From Terriglobia bacterium (GTDB lineage: Bacteria > Acidobacteriota > Terriglobia > Terriglobales > Acidobacteriaceae), in NCBI GenBank assembly GCA_020073495.1, contig JAIQFD010000004.1:62001-126000 (forward strand): a stretch of 64,000 nt of DNA, given 5' to 3'. The notes beneath the pieces were generated by a model, which was given only the letters and a program-made list of their open reading frames with translations, ran no database searches and was not told the DNA's origin. The position numbers and the translations under genes were made by a program. Shown in pieces: positions 8,618 to 18,109 of this stretch (position 1 is its first letter; every line of letters starts with the position of its first letter).

Positions 8618-9927
8618 GCCACCGCCATGTGACCGTGAAGATCAAGCCTGACCACCCGCTGGCGGGCAAGACTGTGTACGTCCCGGCCATGGCGCAGGGG
8701 AGCGTCGACGCATTCTGTGCCGTATTCCGCTGGCTGGGCATCGATGCGCATCCGACTCCGCCCTCGGATGAGCGCACCCGCGAACTGGGCGGCAAGTACA
8801 CGAATGGCGACGAGTGCTACCCCGCCAAGGTGACGATGGGAGACTTCGTGCGCATCATGGAGAAGCCGGCTTTTGACTCGTCGAAGACGGTGTTTTTCAT
8901 GGCCACCGCCACGGGCCCCTGCCGCTTCGGCCAGTACGCGCCCTACCTGCGCAAGATGCTGCGAGACGGCGGACTGGGCGAGATCCAGATCTTCTCTCCC
9001 ACCAGCGAGAACGGCTACGCGGGCATCGGGGAGGTGGCGGGAAAGTTCGTGCGTGGAGCATGGCGGGCACTGGTCGCTGGCGACATCCTGCGCAAGCTGC
9101 TGCTCAAGACCCGGCCCTACGAACTCGTACCCGGCGCCGCCGATGCGGCGTTTGAGGAATCGTTGCAGGACGTCTGCAAGACCATCGAGATAAGCTGCGC
9201 CGATCCCGCCTGCCAATTGGAGCAACTGGTGGCGGCCATGGCGCGAACTCGGGATTGCTTTCGACGTGTCGCAGTGCACCCGGATCCCGACATCCCGCTG
9301 ATCGGCGTGGTGGGCGAGATCTTCTGCCGCCTGAACAACTTCAGCAACGACGACCTGGTGCGCAAGATGGAAGGCTACGGCGCGCAGGCCTGGCTGAGCG
9401 ATATCGCCGAATGGATCGGCTACACCAACTGGGAGGTCGAGCGGAAGCTGAGGCTCCGCGGCAAGGGCTTTTCCAGAGGCATGCTGGCCTCGAAGATCCG
9501 CAAGCACTTTCAGCATGCCGACGAGGAAGCTCTGCTGCATCCGTTCAAGGAAGATTTCGCCGGGTTGGAGGAGCCCAGCACCGATGAGGTGCTGGCGCTC
9601 GCCGAGCCGTACCTGCCGCCCCACGGGGTGCTGGGCGAGATGGTGCTGAGCGTGGGCAAGGCCGCATGGCTGGCGAAAAACGGCGCCGACGGGATCGTCG
9701 ACATCAGCCCGTTCACCTGCATGAACGGCATCGTCAGCGAATCCATCTATCCCAAGCTGAGCAAGGACCACGGCGGGATCCCCATCCGCAACTTCTACTT
9801 CGACGGCACGCAGTCGGACCTCGACCGCGATCTGGGGATCTACATGGAGCTAGTGCGCTCCTACCGCGAGAAGAAGCCGTGGGCGAGGCCGAAGGCCCTG
9901 CAATTCGCGCAGGCCGTCACCGCCTGA
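8611..9927 (+). CDS. Partner of the CoA-dehydratase activase (COG3581-like, 2-hydroxyglutaryl-CoA dehydratase-related)
   Basis: A 438-residue protein. The ATG at 8611 sits inside the end of the activase gene (ATGCTAG), so the two are translationally coupled. The frame stays open far upstream, but only because of the GC-rich shadow of the activase; the coupled start fits the conserved N terminus. Recognisable stretches are GGKYTNGDECYPAKVTMGDF, ATATGPCRFGQYAPYLRKML and DISPFTCMNGIVSESIYP, whose Cys residues probably hold an Fe-S cluster. It belongs to the HgdB/HgdA-like dehydratase superfamily that accompanies the fused activase. No CoA-substrate enzymes are nearby, so the reaction is unknown. 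Confidence 0.85.
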   Translation: MLGHRHVTVKIKPDHPLAGKTVYVPAMAQGSVDAFCAVFRWLGIDAHPTPPSDERTRELGGKYTNGDECYPAKVTMGDFVRIMEKPAFDSSKTVFFMATATGPCRFGQYAPYLRKMLRDGGLGEIQIFSPTSENGYAGIGEVAGKFVRGAWRALVAGDILRKLLLKTRPYELVPGAADAAFEESLQDVCKTIEISCADPACQLEQLVAAMARTRDCFRRVAVHPDPDIPLIGVVGEIFCRLNNFSNDDLVRKMEGYGAQAWLSDIAEWIGYTNWEVERKLRLRGKGFSRGMLASKIRKHFQHADEEALLHPFKEDFAGLEEPSTDEVLALAEPYLPPHGVLGEMVLSVGKAAWLAKNGADGIVDISPFTCMNGIVSESIYPKLSKDHGGIPIRNFYFDGTQSDLDRDLGIYMELVRSYREKKPWARPKALQFAQAVTA

Positions 9928-9934
9928 AGCCCGC

Positions 9935-11431
9935 CTAAGCCTGAGCGACCAGCAGCGTGCGCCGCAGCCGAGTGGCGATCGCGCCCAGCAGCACCGCGAT
10001 CACCGCGCCCTGGGTCGCGACCCCGGTCATCATCCCGGCCGCCGCCGCCGCCCGTTCCTTGTCCTCGAACAGGAACAATGGCGTGAGCACCCGCGCCGCG
10101 AACATGCCTTCTTTCTGTGAGACGCTGAATGCGACCGTCAACACGATGGCCGCTGCGAAATAATAGAGCATCAGCAGCAGCACGCCTTTGGTGACCGGGC
10201 TCTTCATGCGCGTCAGCTTGCACCACTGGAGGAAGAGCACGTCGCGCATGGCGAAGGCGAGAAGCAGCAGCGCGCCGACCGCGGCATGCGGCAGATCGAA
10301 CCCCGAGGCGGATCCTGCGCCTCCGACGGCCACCGCCTGCACCACCAGCATGGCGAATCCCATGGCGGCTGTGACCACCATCCAGGGCCAGGGCAGACCG
10401 TCTTCCGAGAGGTAGCCTTCCGTTCCGGCCACACGTTGCCGCTCCCAGATCTTCAGCCGCTCCGGCGGCGAGAGCGTCGCCAGCCCGACCAGCGCGGTCG
10501 TGGACCCGGTGAGCAGCAGTCCCATGACCGTGATCATGGACGCCCCGTCGCTTTGGCGCAGCACCTGGTGAAGATCGAGGAAGGCGTAGAAGAGGATGTT
10601 GATGTAGAACGCGAAGCCGATCGCCTGCCAGCGCGAAAGCAGGCGGATCTCTTCGATGTCCCTTTTGAAGTTGCGGACGATCATCAGGACGAACCAGGCG
10701 CCCAGAGAAAAATAAAGCGCGAGCGTCACGATGGCATAGGGTAACTGCACACCGAAGACCGGCACAGCGCCGGTACGAGTGAACGACGTTCGCTCACCAA
10801 GGGCCCAGAGGATCGCGGGGAACGGACTCAAGCAAGCGAAACCGGGAAAAGCGCCTCCGTTGTCATAAACCATGCCCATCACTACGAATGGGTAGAGGAT
10901 GAACAGCAGGAGCACGCCGGCGCCGCGGTTCATCTTTTCCACCAGCATGGAGAGCCAGATGCCGAAGAGTCCGACCAGCAACGCCAGGCAGACGACCAGC
11001 AGGGTGGTCAACAGGAGACCTTCCATTGAAAATCCAGCCGCCACACCGACTGGAATGATCACGACCAGCGCGCAGGCGTAGATGACATAAGCGAGTACCG
11101 GCGAGCCCAGGAGCTTGCCGACGAGCAATTCACCCGCGCTCAGGCGGGTGGTCCGCAGGAAATCGAAGGTCTTCAGCTCGCGCTCTCCGGCGACCGCCTG
11201 GCTTCCGACGGAGAGGCACCAGAGCACAAGCAGCCCTGAGGCGATCGAGACGATGAAGCCGAAGAACCCGCGATACAGCTCGCGTGCGGGATCGCTCCGG
11301 TTGAAGATCCCCATGCCGATGAGGGCGATGACGATGTAGGTGATGACGACAGCCGAAAGCACGCGGGCCGGGCGCAGCTCCGCGCGCACATGGCGGATGA
11401 ACTCCGGATTTTGCCAGAAGCGCAGCATCAC
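9935..11431 (-). CDS. ABC-2 type transporter permease
   Basis: A 498-residue integral membrane protein with about twelve hydrophobic segments. The N-terminal cytoplasmic stretch (FWQNPEFIRHVRAELRPARVL) leads into the first membrane helix. The motif TFDFLRTTRLSAGELLVGKLLGSPVL is typical of ABC-2 permeases of the gliding/NosY-like group. It overlaps the ATPase gene by 4 bp (ATGA, 11428-11431), so the two form a coupled pair. It converges with the dehydratase-like gene, only 7 bp apart. Substrate unknown. Confidence 0.85.
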   Translation of the reverse strand: MMLRFWQNPEFIRHVRAELRPARVLSAVVITYIVIALIGMGIFNRSDPARELYRGFFGFIVSIASGLLVLWCLSVGSQAVAGERELKTFDFLRTTRLSAGELLVGKLLGSPVLAYVIYACALVVIIPVGVAAGFSMEGLLLTTLLVVCLALLVGLFGIWLSMLVEKMNRGAGVLLLFILYPFVVMGMVYDNGGAFPGFACLSPFPAILWALGERTSFTRTGAVPVFGVQLPYAIVTLALYFSLGAWFVLMIVRNFKRDIEEIRLLSRWQAIGFAFYINILFYAFLDLHQVLRQSDGASMITVMGLLLTGSTTALVGLATLSPPERLKIWERQRVAGTEGYLSEDGLPWPWMVVTAAMGFAMLVVQAVAVGGAGSASGFDLPHAAVGALLLLAFAMRDVLFLQWCKLTRMKSPVTKGVLLLMLYYFAAAIVLTVAFSVSQKEGMFAARVLTPLFLFEDKERAAAAAGMMTGVATQGAVIAVLLGAIATRLRRTLLVAQA

Positions 11432-12357
11432 ATCACCTCGTTGTGCGAGAGCTTCACGTACAGGTCCTCGACCGTCTGCTTGACCTCACCGAAAGAGGTC
11501 ACGCGCACTCCGGCGCCGACCAGGGCCGCCAGCACGTCCGAGAGTTCTTCCTCCGCACCGGAATACTTGAAGACGCCGTCGTACTCGCGCACCAGAACGT
11601 CGGAGACGTTGGGCAGCGACCGGAGCTTCGCTTCAGCGTTCGAGCGGCCGTCGCGCGCCCAGGCCAGCCGCACCACGCGCACCGGGCTGGCGGCGGCGAC
11701 GATCTCGTCGATGCGCCCGCTGCGCACCATGTTCCCTTTCTCCATCAGGCCGATGGAGGTGCAGAAGCCCTCGAGCTCGGTCAGGATGTGCGACGAGATG
11801 AGGATCGTGGCGCCGGCGTCGCGCAGCGAAAGCAGCACGTTCCGCAGGTCGAGGCGCGCCTTGGGGTCGAGACCGGAGGCGGGCTCGTCCAGCAAGAGGA
11901 CCTTCGGCCGGTGGATGATGGCGCGCCCGATGCCCAGGCGTTGTTTCATGCCGCGCGACAGGCCCTTGATGAACGTGTCGCGTTTCACTTCCAGGCCGAC
12001 CTGCGCGATCACTTCGTCGATTCGTCCGGGGATCACCTCGGCCGGCAGCTTGTAGGCGTGCGCGAAATAGTCGAGGTACTCCCAGACCTTCAAGTCCTCG
12101 TACACGGAGAAGAAATCCGAGAGGTAGCCGATGAAGGCCTGCGCTTGCTCGGGCGCGCTGTGCACGTCGATGCCGTTGACGAACACCTTGCCGCTGGTGG
12201 GAGAAAGCAGCCCGCAGGCCATGCGGATGGTGGTGGTCTTGCCCGCGCCGTTGGGCCCGATCAGGCCGTAGACCTCGCCCTCCGGGATCTCGACCTCGAG
12301 ATCGTGCACGGCGACCAGCGTGTCGTACTCCTTGCGGAGTTTCGCAAAACGGATCAT
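11428..12357 (-). CDS. ABC transporter ATP-binding protein
   Basis: A 309-residue ATPase paired with the downstream permease. The start at 12357 (MIRFAKLRKEYD) is chosen over an upstream in-frame ATG at 12432 because AGGAGA lies 8 nt before it and the family begins there. Walker A is GPNGAGKTTT, the signature is LSRGMKQRLGIGRAI, Walker B is VLLLDEPASGLD and the H-loop is ILISSHIL. The C-terminal 80 residues form a regulatory extension (VRVVRLAWARDGRSNAEAKL). This is an ABC-2 exporter ATPase (CcmA/NosF-like); substrate unknown. Confidence 0.9.
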   Translation of the reverse strand: MIRFAKLRKEYDTLVAVHDLEVEIPEGEVYGLIGPNGAGKTTTIRMACGLLSPTSGKVFVNGIDVHSAPEQAQAFIGYLSDFFSVYEDLKVWEYLDYFAHAYKLPAEVIPGRIDEVIAQVGLEVKRDTFIKGLSRGMKQRLGIGRAIIHRPKVLLLDEPASGLDPKARLDLRNVLLSLRDAGATILISSHILTELEGFCTSIGLMEKGNMVRSGRIDEIVAAASPVRVVRLAWARDGRSNAEAKLRSLPNVSDVLVREYDGVFKYSGAEEELSDVLAALVGAGVRVTSFGEVKQTVEDLYVKLSHNEVM

Positions 12358-12432
12358 GCGTCCGCTCTCCTGGTGTGCAAAGCCCGGATGTATCGTGAAT
12401 AGATACGCAAGTAAAGGGAAATCAGTTCCCAC

Positions 12433-13149
12433 TCACCGTAAGCTCAAGGCCGCCTTCCTCTCGCGATGATAGTCGGCGAGCTTCTGGTTGGCGCTGGCGA
12501 TGGTCTGGAGTTCGTCGGCGACCCGCTCCAGGTGTTTCCCAGGGATGGCCAGGTATAGCTCGTCCTCACCGAGATCGGTGTACACGCGGTTGCCGATGCA
12601 GGCCGAGCTGACCACCGCTCCCTGCGCCAGCGCAGCGGGCAGCGAGGCGCACGTGGGTCGGCCCAGCATTGACGTGCCCGTGCCCACGCCGGCGCGCAGG
12701 GCCGCTTCCTGCAGCAGCATCAGCCGCCCGGGCCGTCCGACGAAGAGTACGACGTCGGGCGCGACCGGAGCGTCTCCCAGTGGCGCGTAGATCACCGCGC
12801 CCGGCGCCTGCGCCAGGCGCTGGATACCGGCAACCTCCTCCGGCTTGATGTAGCCGATGGAGGCCATCAGGTTGATGGTGTCGGGCAGTTCCTGCGCGCG
12901 CTCCGGCGGCAGCGGGATGCTGTGCGTGTGGCAGCCGACGGCGCAGTTGTAGTGGTGCGCGTGCTCGGTGTAGAAGGTGCGTCCCTCGGCGGCGAACTTC
13001 CAAAAGGTGCAGCCCGACGGGGCCATGGCCTCGTAGCGCGGCACGCCTGCCGGCGGCTTCGCGGCGAAGGTGATCGCCACCGGCCGCTTTTCAAGTTGGA
13101 CAACACTCGTGATCCGGCTCTCGATCGTGCGGTAATCCATGGGGCTCAT
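12433..13149 (-). CDS. DUF169 family protein (COG2043)
   Basis: A 238-residue cytoplasmic protein of the uncharacterised DUF169 family. Diagnostic features are the start (LEKRPVAITF), a Cys-rich region (PSGCTFWKFA, then HHYNCAVGCHTHSIPL) and the C-terminal half GRPTCASLPAALAQGAVVSSACIGNRVYTDLGEDELYLAIPG. The conserved Cys and His residues suggest a metal or cofactor site; no member has a firm function. An ATG at 13140 with GAGG 9 nt upstream is an equally plausible start. It lies upstream of the ABC pair with a 75-bp gap. Confidence 0.8.
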   Translation of the reverse strand: MSPMDYRTIESRITSVVQLEKRPVAITFAAKPPAGVPRYEAMAPSGCTFWKFAAEGRTFYTEHAHHYNCAVGCHTHSIPLPPERAQELPDTINLMASIGYIKPEEVAGIQRLAQAPGAVIYAPLGDAPVAPDVVLFVGRPGRLMLLQEAALRAGVGTGTSMLGRPTCASLPAALAQGAVVSSACIGNRVYTDLGEDELYLAIPGKHLERVADELQTIASANQKLADYHRERKAALSLR

Positions 13150-13192
13150 CCTCGGAAGTGATGATACGGAGATGCATCGCGGTGCAGCAAAT

Positions 13193-14188
13193 CTACAGCT
13201 TCAGGACTGCCGCGCCTCTGACCCGGCTGTGTTTCATGGCGGCAATGGCCTGGTTGGCGTCATCCAGGGGGAAGAGCTCGATCTCCGTGCGCACGGGGAC
13301 TTCAGCGGCGAGCGTGAGGAACTCGCGGGCGTCCTGGCGGGTGCTGTTGGCGACGGAGCGCAGGACGCGCTCGTGGTAAAGGTCGGCGTAATCGATTTGC
13401 GGGATTGCCGACATGGTGATGCCGGCGCAGGCTACGGTCCCGCCCTTGCGCACCGCGCGCAGCGCCAGCGGCACAATCGGTCCTGCGGGCGCGAAGACGA
13501 TGGCACAGTCGAGCTTCACCGGCGGCTGCTCTTCGGCGCTGCCCGTCCACGCCGCGCCCAACCGTTTCGCCAACTCGGCGTGTGCCGGCGTTCGCGTGAA
13601 GACGTAGCACTCGTTGCCCAGGTGCCGCGCGAATTGGAGCACGATGTGCGCCGAGGCCCCGAAACCATATAGCCCGAGCCGCTCGCCCCTTTTCGCATCG
13701 CTCAAGCGGTAGGAGCGGTATCCGATGATCCCGGCGCAGAGCAGCGGCGCAGCGTGCTCATCGGAGAACGAGGCCGGGAGCGGGTACGCGTAATCCTCGG
13801 GCGCTACCACGTATTCCGCGTAGCCGCCGTCCACGTCCCATCCCGTGAACTTGGCGCGCTCGCATAGATTCTCGTGATTCCGGCGGCAATAGCCGCACTC
13901 CCCGCAGGTCCAGTGCAGCCAGGGGATACCGACGCGTTCGCCCGCCTTGAACGTCTTCGCGCCCTGCCCCAGCGCGTCCACTACGCCTACGATCTGATGT
14001 CCAGGGATTACGGGCTGTTTGTGCAGCGGCAGGTCGCCTTCGACGATGTGCAGGTCCGTGTGACAGACGGCGCAGACTGACACACGGACGCGGACCTCCC
14101 CACGCCCAGGCGTGGGGACGGGAACGTCGCGCAGCGAGAGCGGCCCCTGCTCCGGCTCCCCCTGCCGCTCCAGCACCATTGCGCGCAT
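13193..14188 (-). CDS. Zinc-dependent alcohol dehydrogenase (MDR family, AdhP-like)
   Basis: A 331-residue NAD(P)-dependent oxidoreductase. Catalytic zinc ligands are visible in VCAVCHTDLHIVEG and PVIPGHQIVG, and the structural zinc site is CGECGYCRRNHENLC. The nucleotide-binding loop is GLYGFGASAHIVLQFA, slightly unlike the usual GxGxxG. The length is normal for the AdhP/CAD-like branch (COG1064). It appears to be a single gene. The substrate is probably a primary alcohol or aldehyde, by family only. Confidence 0.9.
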   Translation of the reverse strand: MRAMVLERQGEPEQGPLSLRDVPVPTPGRGEVRVRVSVCAVCHTDLHIVEGDLPLHKQPVIPGHQIVGVVDALGQGAKTFKAGERVGIPWLHWTCGECGYCRRNHENLCERAKFTGWDVDGGYAEYVVAPEDYAYPLPASFSDEHAAPLLCAGIIGYRSYRLSDAKRGERLGLYGFGASAHIVLQFARHLGNECYVFTRTPAHAELAKRLGAAWTGSAEEQPPVKLDCAIVFAPAGPIVPLALRAVRKGGTVACAGITMSAIPQIDYADLYHERVLRSVANSTRQDAREFLTLAAEVPVRTEIELFPLDDANQAIAAMKHSRVRGAAVLKL

Positions 14189-14244
14189 GTCAGCTATTTA
14201 AGCCCTGACAACCGCTGACCGACAACTGATAACTCACACAAGAG

Positions 14245-14344
14245 TGGCCCTGGCGCGTGGAAGCGGGCCTCCTCCGCCGCTTCCAACCTTTCGGGCTCTT
14301 TCGCCAGGGCCAAGCTTGTGCGGGACAGCCGAGGCGGCTGTCCC
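14245..14344 (-). terminator. Nested hairpins downstream of gltA
   Basis: Three perfect inverted repeats fill the gap between the ADH and gltA genes. GGGACAGCC/GGCTGTCCC (14322-14330 with 14336-14344) lies 12 bp past the gltA stop. A second arm pair TGGCCCTGGCG/CGCCAGGGCCA (14245-14255 with 14302-14312) encloses a third, GGAAGCGG/CCGCTTCC (14259-14266 with 14277-14284). No U-tract follows. The first hairpin probably ends gltA transcription. The nested pair could be a second terminator or a small structured RNA. Confidence 0.5.
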
Positions 14345-14356
14345 ATTCAGTTTTCG

Positions 14357-15661
14357 TTACACTCCGACCGCCGCCTTGATGCCGAATTGCTCCGGCACCT
14401 TGCGCAGGTCGTTTCCCAGGTAGAGCTGCCGCGGACGCGCGATCTTCTGCTCCTTGTCGGTCAGCATCTCCTGCCAGTGGGCGAGCCAGCCCGAGACGCG
14501 CGGGATGGCGAACAGCACGGTGAACATCTCCGGCTTGAAGCCCATGGCTTCGTAGATGATGCCCGAATAGAAGTCCACGTTCGGGTACAGCTTGCGCTTG
14601 ATGAAGTACTCGTCCTCAAGGGCGATCTTCTCCAGCTCGAGCGCGATCTCCAGCTTCGGGTTCTTGCCGGTGACCTCGAAGACCTGCTCGGCGATCTGCT
14701 TGATGATGCGGGCGCGCGGATCGTAGTTCTTGTAGACCCTGTGCCCGAAGCCCATCAGCAGGCCGTGGCCTTCCTTCACCTTCTTGATGTAATCGGGGAT
14801 GTTGGCCTTGGTGCCGATCACGTCCAGCATCTTAAGGACTTCCTCGTTGGCGCCGCCGTGGAGCGGGCCGGCGAGAGCGGCGGCGGCGCCGGCGGTCGCA
14901 AGGTAAGGATCAGGATGCGAGCTGCCGACGGCGCGCATGGCGTTGGCAGAACAGTTCTGCTCGTGGTCCGCGTGCAGGATGAACAGGATGTCCAGCGCCC
15001 TTGCCAGCACCGGGTTGGCAACGTACTTCGGCTCCACCATCTTCCACAACATGTTCATGAAGTTCTCGGTGTAGCTGAGGTCGTTGTCCGGGTAGACGTA
15101 GGGAAAGCCGAGACTGTGGCGGTACGCGTAGGCCGCCATGGTTGGGACCTTGGCGATCAGGCGGACGATCTGATGGCGCCGGATCTCGGGATCGGCGATG
15201 TTCTTGGCCTCGGGATAAACGGTCGAGAGCGCCGCCAGGGTGCTGACCAGGATCTCCATGGGATGGGCGTCGTGGCGGAACCGGCCCATGAACTCCTTGG
15301 TGGTCTCGTGGACCATGGTGTGGTGCTTGATCTCGTCCACCCAGGCGCGCTTCTGCTGTTCGGTGGGCAGTTCGCCGTGGATCAGCAGGTAGGCGACCTC
15401 CAGGAAAGTGCAGTGCTCCGCCAGTTGCTCGATGGGATACCCGCGGTAGCGCAGGATGCCCTTGTCCCCGTCGATGAAGGTGATGGAGCTCTTGCAGGAG
15501 GCGGTGTTCATGAAAGCGGGGTCATAACTCATCAGCCCGAAGTCGTCCGGACTGGTCTTGATCTGGCGCAGATCCATGGCTTTGATCGCGCCGTGCTCGA
15601 CCGGGACCTTGTAGGTCTGGTTGGTCCGGTTATCAACAATGGTGAGGGTGTTCTCTGGCAT
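14357..15661 (-). CDS. gltA: Citrate synthase
   Basis: A 434-residue enzyme that condenses acetyl-CoA and oxaloacetate to citrate in the TCA cycle. It is the larger, NADH-sensitive bacterial type. Recognisable blocks are FIDGDKGILRYRGYPIEQLAE, FILHADHEQNCSANAMRAVGSS (catalytic His), GPLHGGANEEVLKML (catalytic His) and MGFGHRVYKNYDPRA. The ATG at 15661 is chosen because GGAGGA lies 7 nt upstream; the frame stays open for about 320 bp further but does not match the family. It is monocistronic, divergent from the old yellow enzyme gene, and followed by hairpins. Confidence 0.96.
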   Translation of the reverse strand: MPENTLTIVDNRTNQTYKVPVEHGAIKAMDLRQIKTSPDDFGLMSYDPAFMNTASCKSSITFIDGDKGILRYRGYPIEQLAEHCTFLEVAYLLIHGELPTEQQKRAWVDEIKHHTMVHETTKEFMGRFRHDAHPMEILVSTLAALSTVYPEAKNIADPEIRRHQIVRLIAKVPTMAAYAYRHSLGFPYVYPDNDLSYTENFMNMLWKMVEPKYVANPVLARALDILFILHADHEQNCSANAMRAVGSSHPDPYLATAGAAAALAGPLHGGANEEVLKMLDVIGTKANIPDYIKKVKEGHGLLMGFGHRVYKNYDPRARIIKQIAEQVFEVTGKNPKLEIALELEKIALEDEYFIKRKLYPNVDFYSGIIYEAMGFKPEMFTVLFAIPRVSGWLAHWQEMLTDKEQKIARPRQLYLGNDLRKVPEQFGIKAAVGV

Positions 15662-16006
15662 AGGTGATTCCTCCGGGAGGGCGGCGCCTCCGTCGCAAAA
15701 TAGAAAGGCAGAAGGACCCGTAAGAAAGAAGACGTCCGGCTCAAGCGCCGGTAGAAGACGACCGGAATGCCGGGACCGCCCGCAGAGGCGGCCTCGGCCA
15801 TGCTGCCCGCAAAGGAGGCGCCGGCGCACAGGACGCCGGTGGGGCAGCAAAGGGCCATACTGCTTAGCGGGCGCATCGTACGGCGGCAAGGGGAACGAGT
15901 CGGTGAGCCCGGTCACAGCACCATGTGCGCTGCCCGCCCGAGGGTGTATGGTGGGGCGAATCATTTTCGGCCCCCGCCACATCCAACAGGACTTCTAGCG
16001 AGAACG
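15662..16006. other. Divergent intergenic region gltA / old yellow enzyme
   Basis: This 345-bp region should hold both divergent promoters. It is GC-rich with many short inverted repeats (for example GGCGCCGGCGC within 15819-15832). I see no convincing -10/-35 pair, conserved operator or small gene in it. Confidence 0.4.
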
Positions 16007-17080
16007 ATGGCGCACCTCTTCGAAGCTCTTCGCATCCGCGACGTGCAATTCCGCAACCGAATATTCGTGTCTCCCATGTGCGAGTACTCCAGCCAGGACG
16101 GCTTCGCCAACGATTGGCACTTTGTCCACCTGGGCAGCCGGGCCGTCGGTGGCGCCGCCCTGGTCATGACTGAGGCTTCGGCGGTCACGCCAGAGGGACG
16201 CATCAGCCCCGCGGACCTCGGGATCTGGAAGGATGCACACGTCGATTTCCTGGCCCGCATCTTCCGCTTCATCGCGCAGCAGGGGGCCGTGCCGGGCATG
16301 CAACTGGCCCACGCCGGCTGGAAAGCCTCGACCGCCGAGCCCTGGAAGGGCGGGGGGACGGTTTCCCCGGCCGAAGGAGGATGGAGGCCGATCTTCAGCG
16401 CCAGCGCGGTGCCGTTCACCGAGGGCTACCAGGTGCCGGTCGCACTTGACGAAAGCGGCATCGCCCGCATCGCCCGTGCATTCGGCGACGCCGCGCGCCG
16501 CGCACTGGCTGCGGGGGCACGGGTGCTGGAGATCCACTCCGCCCACGGATATCTGCTGCACAGCTTCCTCTCCCCCATCTCCAACCGCCGGAATGACGGC
16601 TACGGCGGCTCGTTCGAAAACCGCATCCGATTCCTGCTCGAAACTGTTACGTGTGTCCGTGAAGCCTGGCCGGAGAAGTACCCGCTGTTCGTGCGCATCT
16701 CCGCCAGCGACTGGTCGGAGCGCGGCTGGACCATCGACGAATCCGTTGCCCTCGCCCGCCGCCTCAAAGGACTGGCCGTGGACCTGATCGACTGCTCCAG
16801 CGGCGGAGTGCTGGCCAAAGCCGCGATCCCGGTGGGCGCCGGATACCAGGTGCCATTCGCCGAGCGTATCCGCCGCGATGCGGGCATCATGACCGGTGCG
16901 GTAGGCATGATCACCACGGCGCAGCAGGCGGACGCGATCGTCCGCGGCGGCCAGGCTGACGCCGTCTTCCTCGCGCGCGAACTGCTGCGCGATCCCTATT
17001 TCCCGTTGCGCGCCGCAGCCGAACTGCACCAGGACATCACCTGGCCCAACCAGTATTTGCGTGCCAAACGCACCCATTAA
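16007..17080 (+). CDS. NADH:flavin oxidoreductase, old yellow enzyme family (YqjM-like)
   Basis: A 357-residue FMN enzyme that reduces activated C=C bonds, using NAD(P)H. It has the N-terminal SPMCEYSSQDG with the YqjM-type redox Cys, the flavin and substrate His pair in QLAHAGWK and IHSAHGYLLHSFLSPISNRR, and the DGYGGSFENR signature. The C terminus contains the phosphate site GAVGMITTAQQADAIV. The start at 16007 (MAHLFEALRIRDVQFRNR) fits the family; no strong ribosome site is visible. It is followed after 12 bp by an aldo/keto reductase, so the two probably form a redox or detoxification operon. Confidence 0.92.
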   Translation: MAHLFEALRIRDVQFRNRIFVSPMCEYSSQDGFANDWHFVHLGSRAVGGAALVMTEASAVTPEGRISPADLGIWKDAHVDFLARIFRFIAQQGAVPGMQLAHAGWKASTAEPWKGGGTVSPAEGGWRPIFSASAVPFTEGYQVPVALDESGIARIARAFGDAARRALAAGARVLEIHSAHGYLLHSFLSPISNRRNDGYGGSFENRIRFLLETVTCVREAWPEKYPLFVRISASDWSERGWTIDESVALARRLKGLAVDLIDCSSGGVLAKAAIPVGAGYQVPFAERIRRDAGIMTGAVGMITTAQQADAIVRGGQADAVFLARELLRDPYFPLRAAAELHQDITWPNQYLRAKRTH

Positions 17081-17092
17081 GGAGGTCTATTC

Positions 17093-18100
17093 ATGCTTCC
17101 AGCCAGCTTCAAACTTCCACGCCGCGCTCTGGGGAAAACGGGCGCAACGGTCTCTGCCCTCGGCCTCGGATGCATGGGGATGTCGGAGTTCTACGGCGCC
17201 CGCAACGACGAGGAGTCCGTCGCCACCATCCACCGCGCGCTCGACCTGGGCATGGACTTCCTCGACACCGCCGACGTCTACGGCATGGGCCACAACGAGG
17301 AGCTGGTCGGCCGCGCCCTCAAGGGCCGCCGCGAGAGGGCAATCCTCGCCACCAAGTTTGGCAATGTCCGCAGCGCGGACGGCGGCTGGGTCGGGGTGGA
17401 TGGCAGCCCCGAGTACGTCAAGAAGCAATGCGACTCGTCGCTGAAGCGGCTGCAGGTGGAAGTCATCGACCTTTATTACCAGCACCGGGTAGACGACAAG
17501 GTCCCCATCGAGGAGACGGTAGGAGCGATGGCCGACCTGGTAAACGCCGGCAAGGTGCGCTTCCTCGGCCTCTCCGAGGCTGCCGCCGGCACCGTCCGCC
17601 GTGCCCACAAGGTCCATCCCATCGCCGCGCTCCAGACCGAATACTCGCTGTGGACGCGCGATCCCGAGGGCGAGATCCTCGACACTTGCCGCGAGCTGGG
17701 CATCACCTTCGTCGCCTATAGTCCCCTGGGCCGGGGCTTTCTTACGGCCAAGTTCAAGGCGCAGTCGGACCTGCCGGAAAATGATTACCGCCGCAACGCT
17801 CCCCGCTTCCAGGACGAGAACTTGCGCCGCAACGTGGAATTGGCGAACCGGGTGGAAGAGATCGCCCGCGAAGCCCGCTGCACGCCGGCGCAACTTGCTC
17901 TGGCGTGGCTGCACTCTCGCGGCGACGATATTGTGCCCATCCCGGGCACCAAGCGACGCGAGCGTCTGGAAGAAAACGCCGCCGCTGTGAACATCACGCT
18001 GGATAGGAAGTTGATGGTCCGTCTGGAACAGGCATTCCCGCGGGGTGCTGCCGCGGGCGAACGCTATCCGGAGCCGGCTATGAGGCGGGTGAATCTGTAA
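17093..18100 (+). CDS. Aldo/keto reductase
   Basis: A 335-residue NADPH-dependent carbonyl reductase with a TIM-barrel fold, of the AKR13/YajO-like group. The catalytic tetrad is visible: Asp and Tyr in [19 protein letters not shown], Lys in ILATKFGN and His in DLYYQHRVD. The C terminus carries the NADP-binding [22 protein letters not shown] site lies before the ATG, and the gene starts 12 bp after the old yellow enzyme gene. Substrate unknown. Confidence 0.93.
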   Translation: MLPASFKLPRRALGKTGATVSALGLGCMGMSEFYGARNDEESVATIHRALDLGMDFLDTADVYGMGHNEELVGRALKGRRERAILATKFGNVRSADGGWVGVDGSPEYVKKQCDSSLKRLQVEVIDLYYQHRVDDKVPIEETVGAMADLVNAGKVRFLGLSEAAAGTVRRAHKVHPIAALQTEYSLWTRDPEGEILDTCRELGITFVAYSPLGRGFLTAKFKAQSDLPENDYRRNAPRFQDENLRRNVELANRVEEIAREARCTPAQLALAWLHSRGDDIVPIPGTKRRERLEENAAAVNITLDRKLMVRLEQAFPRGAAAGERYPEPAMRRVNL

Positions 18101-18109
18101 GCGGAACGC

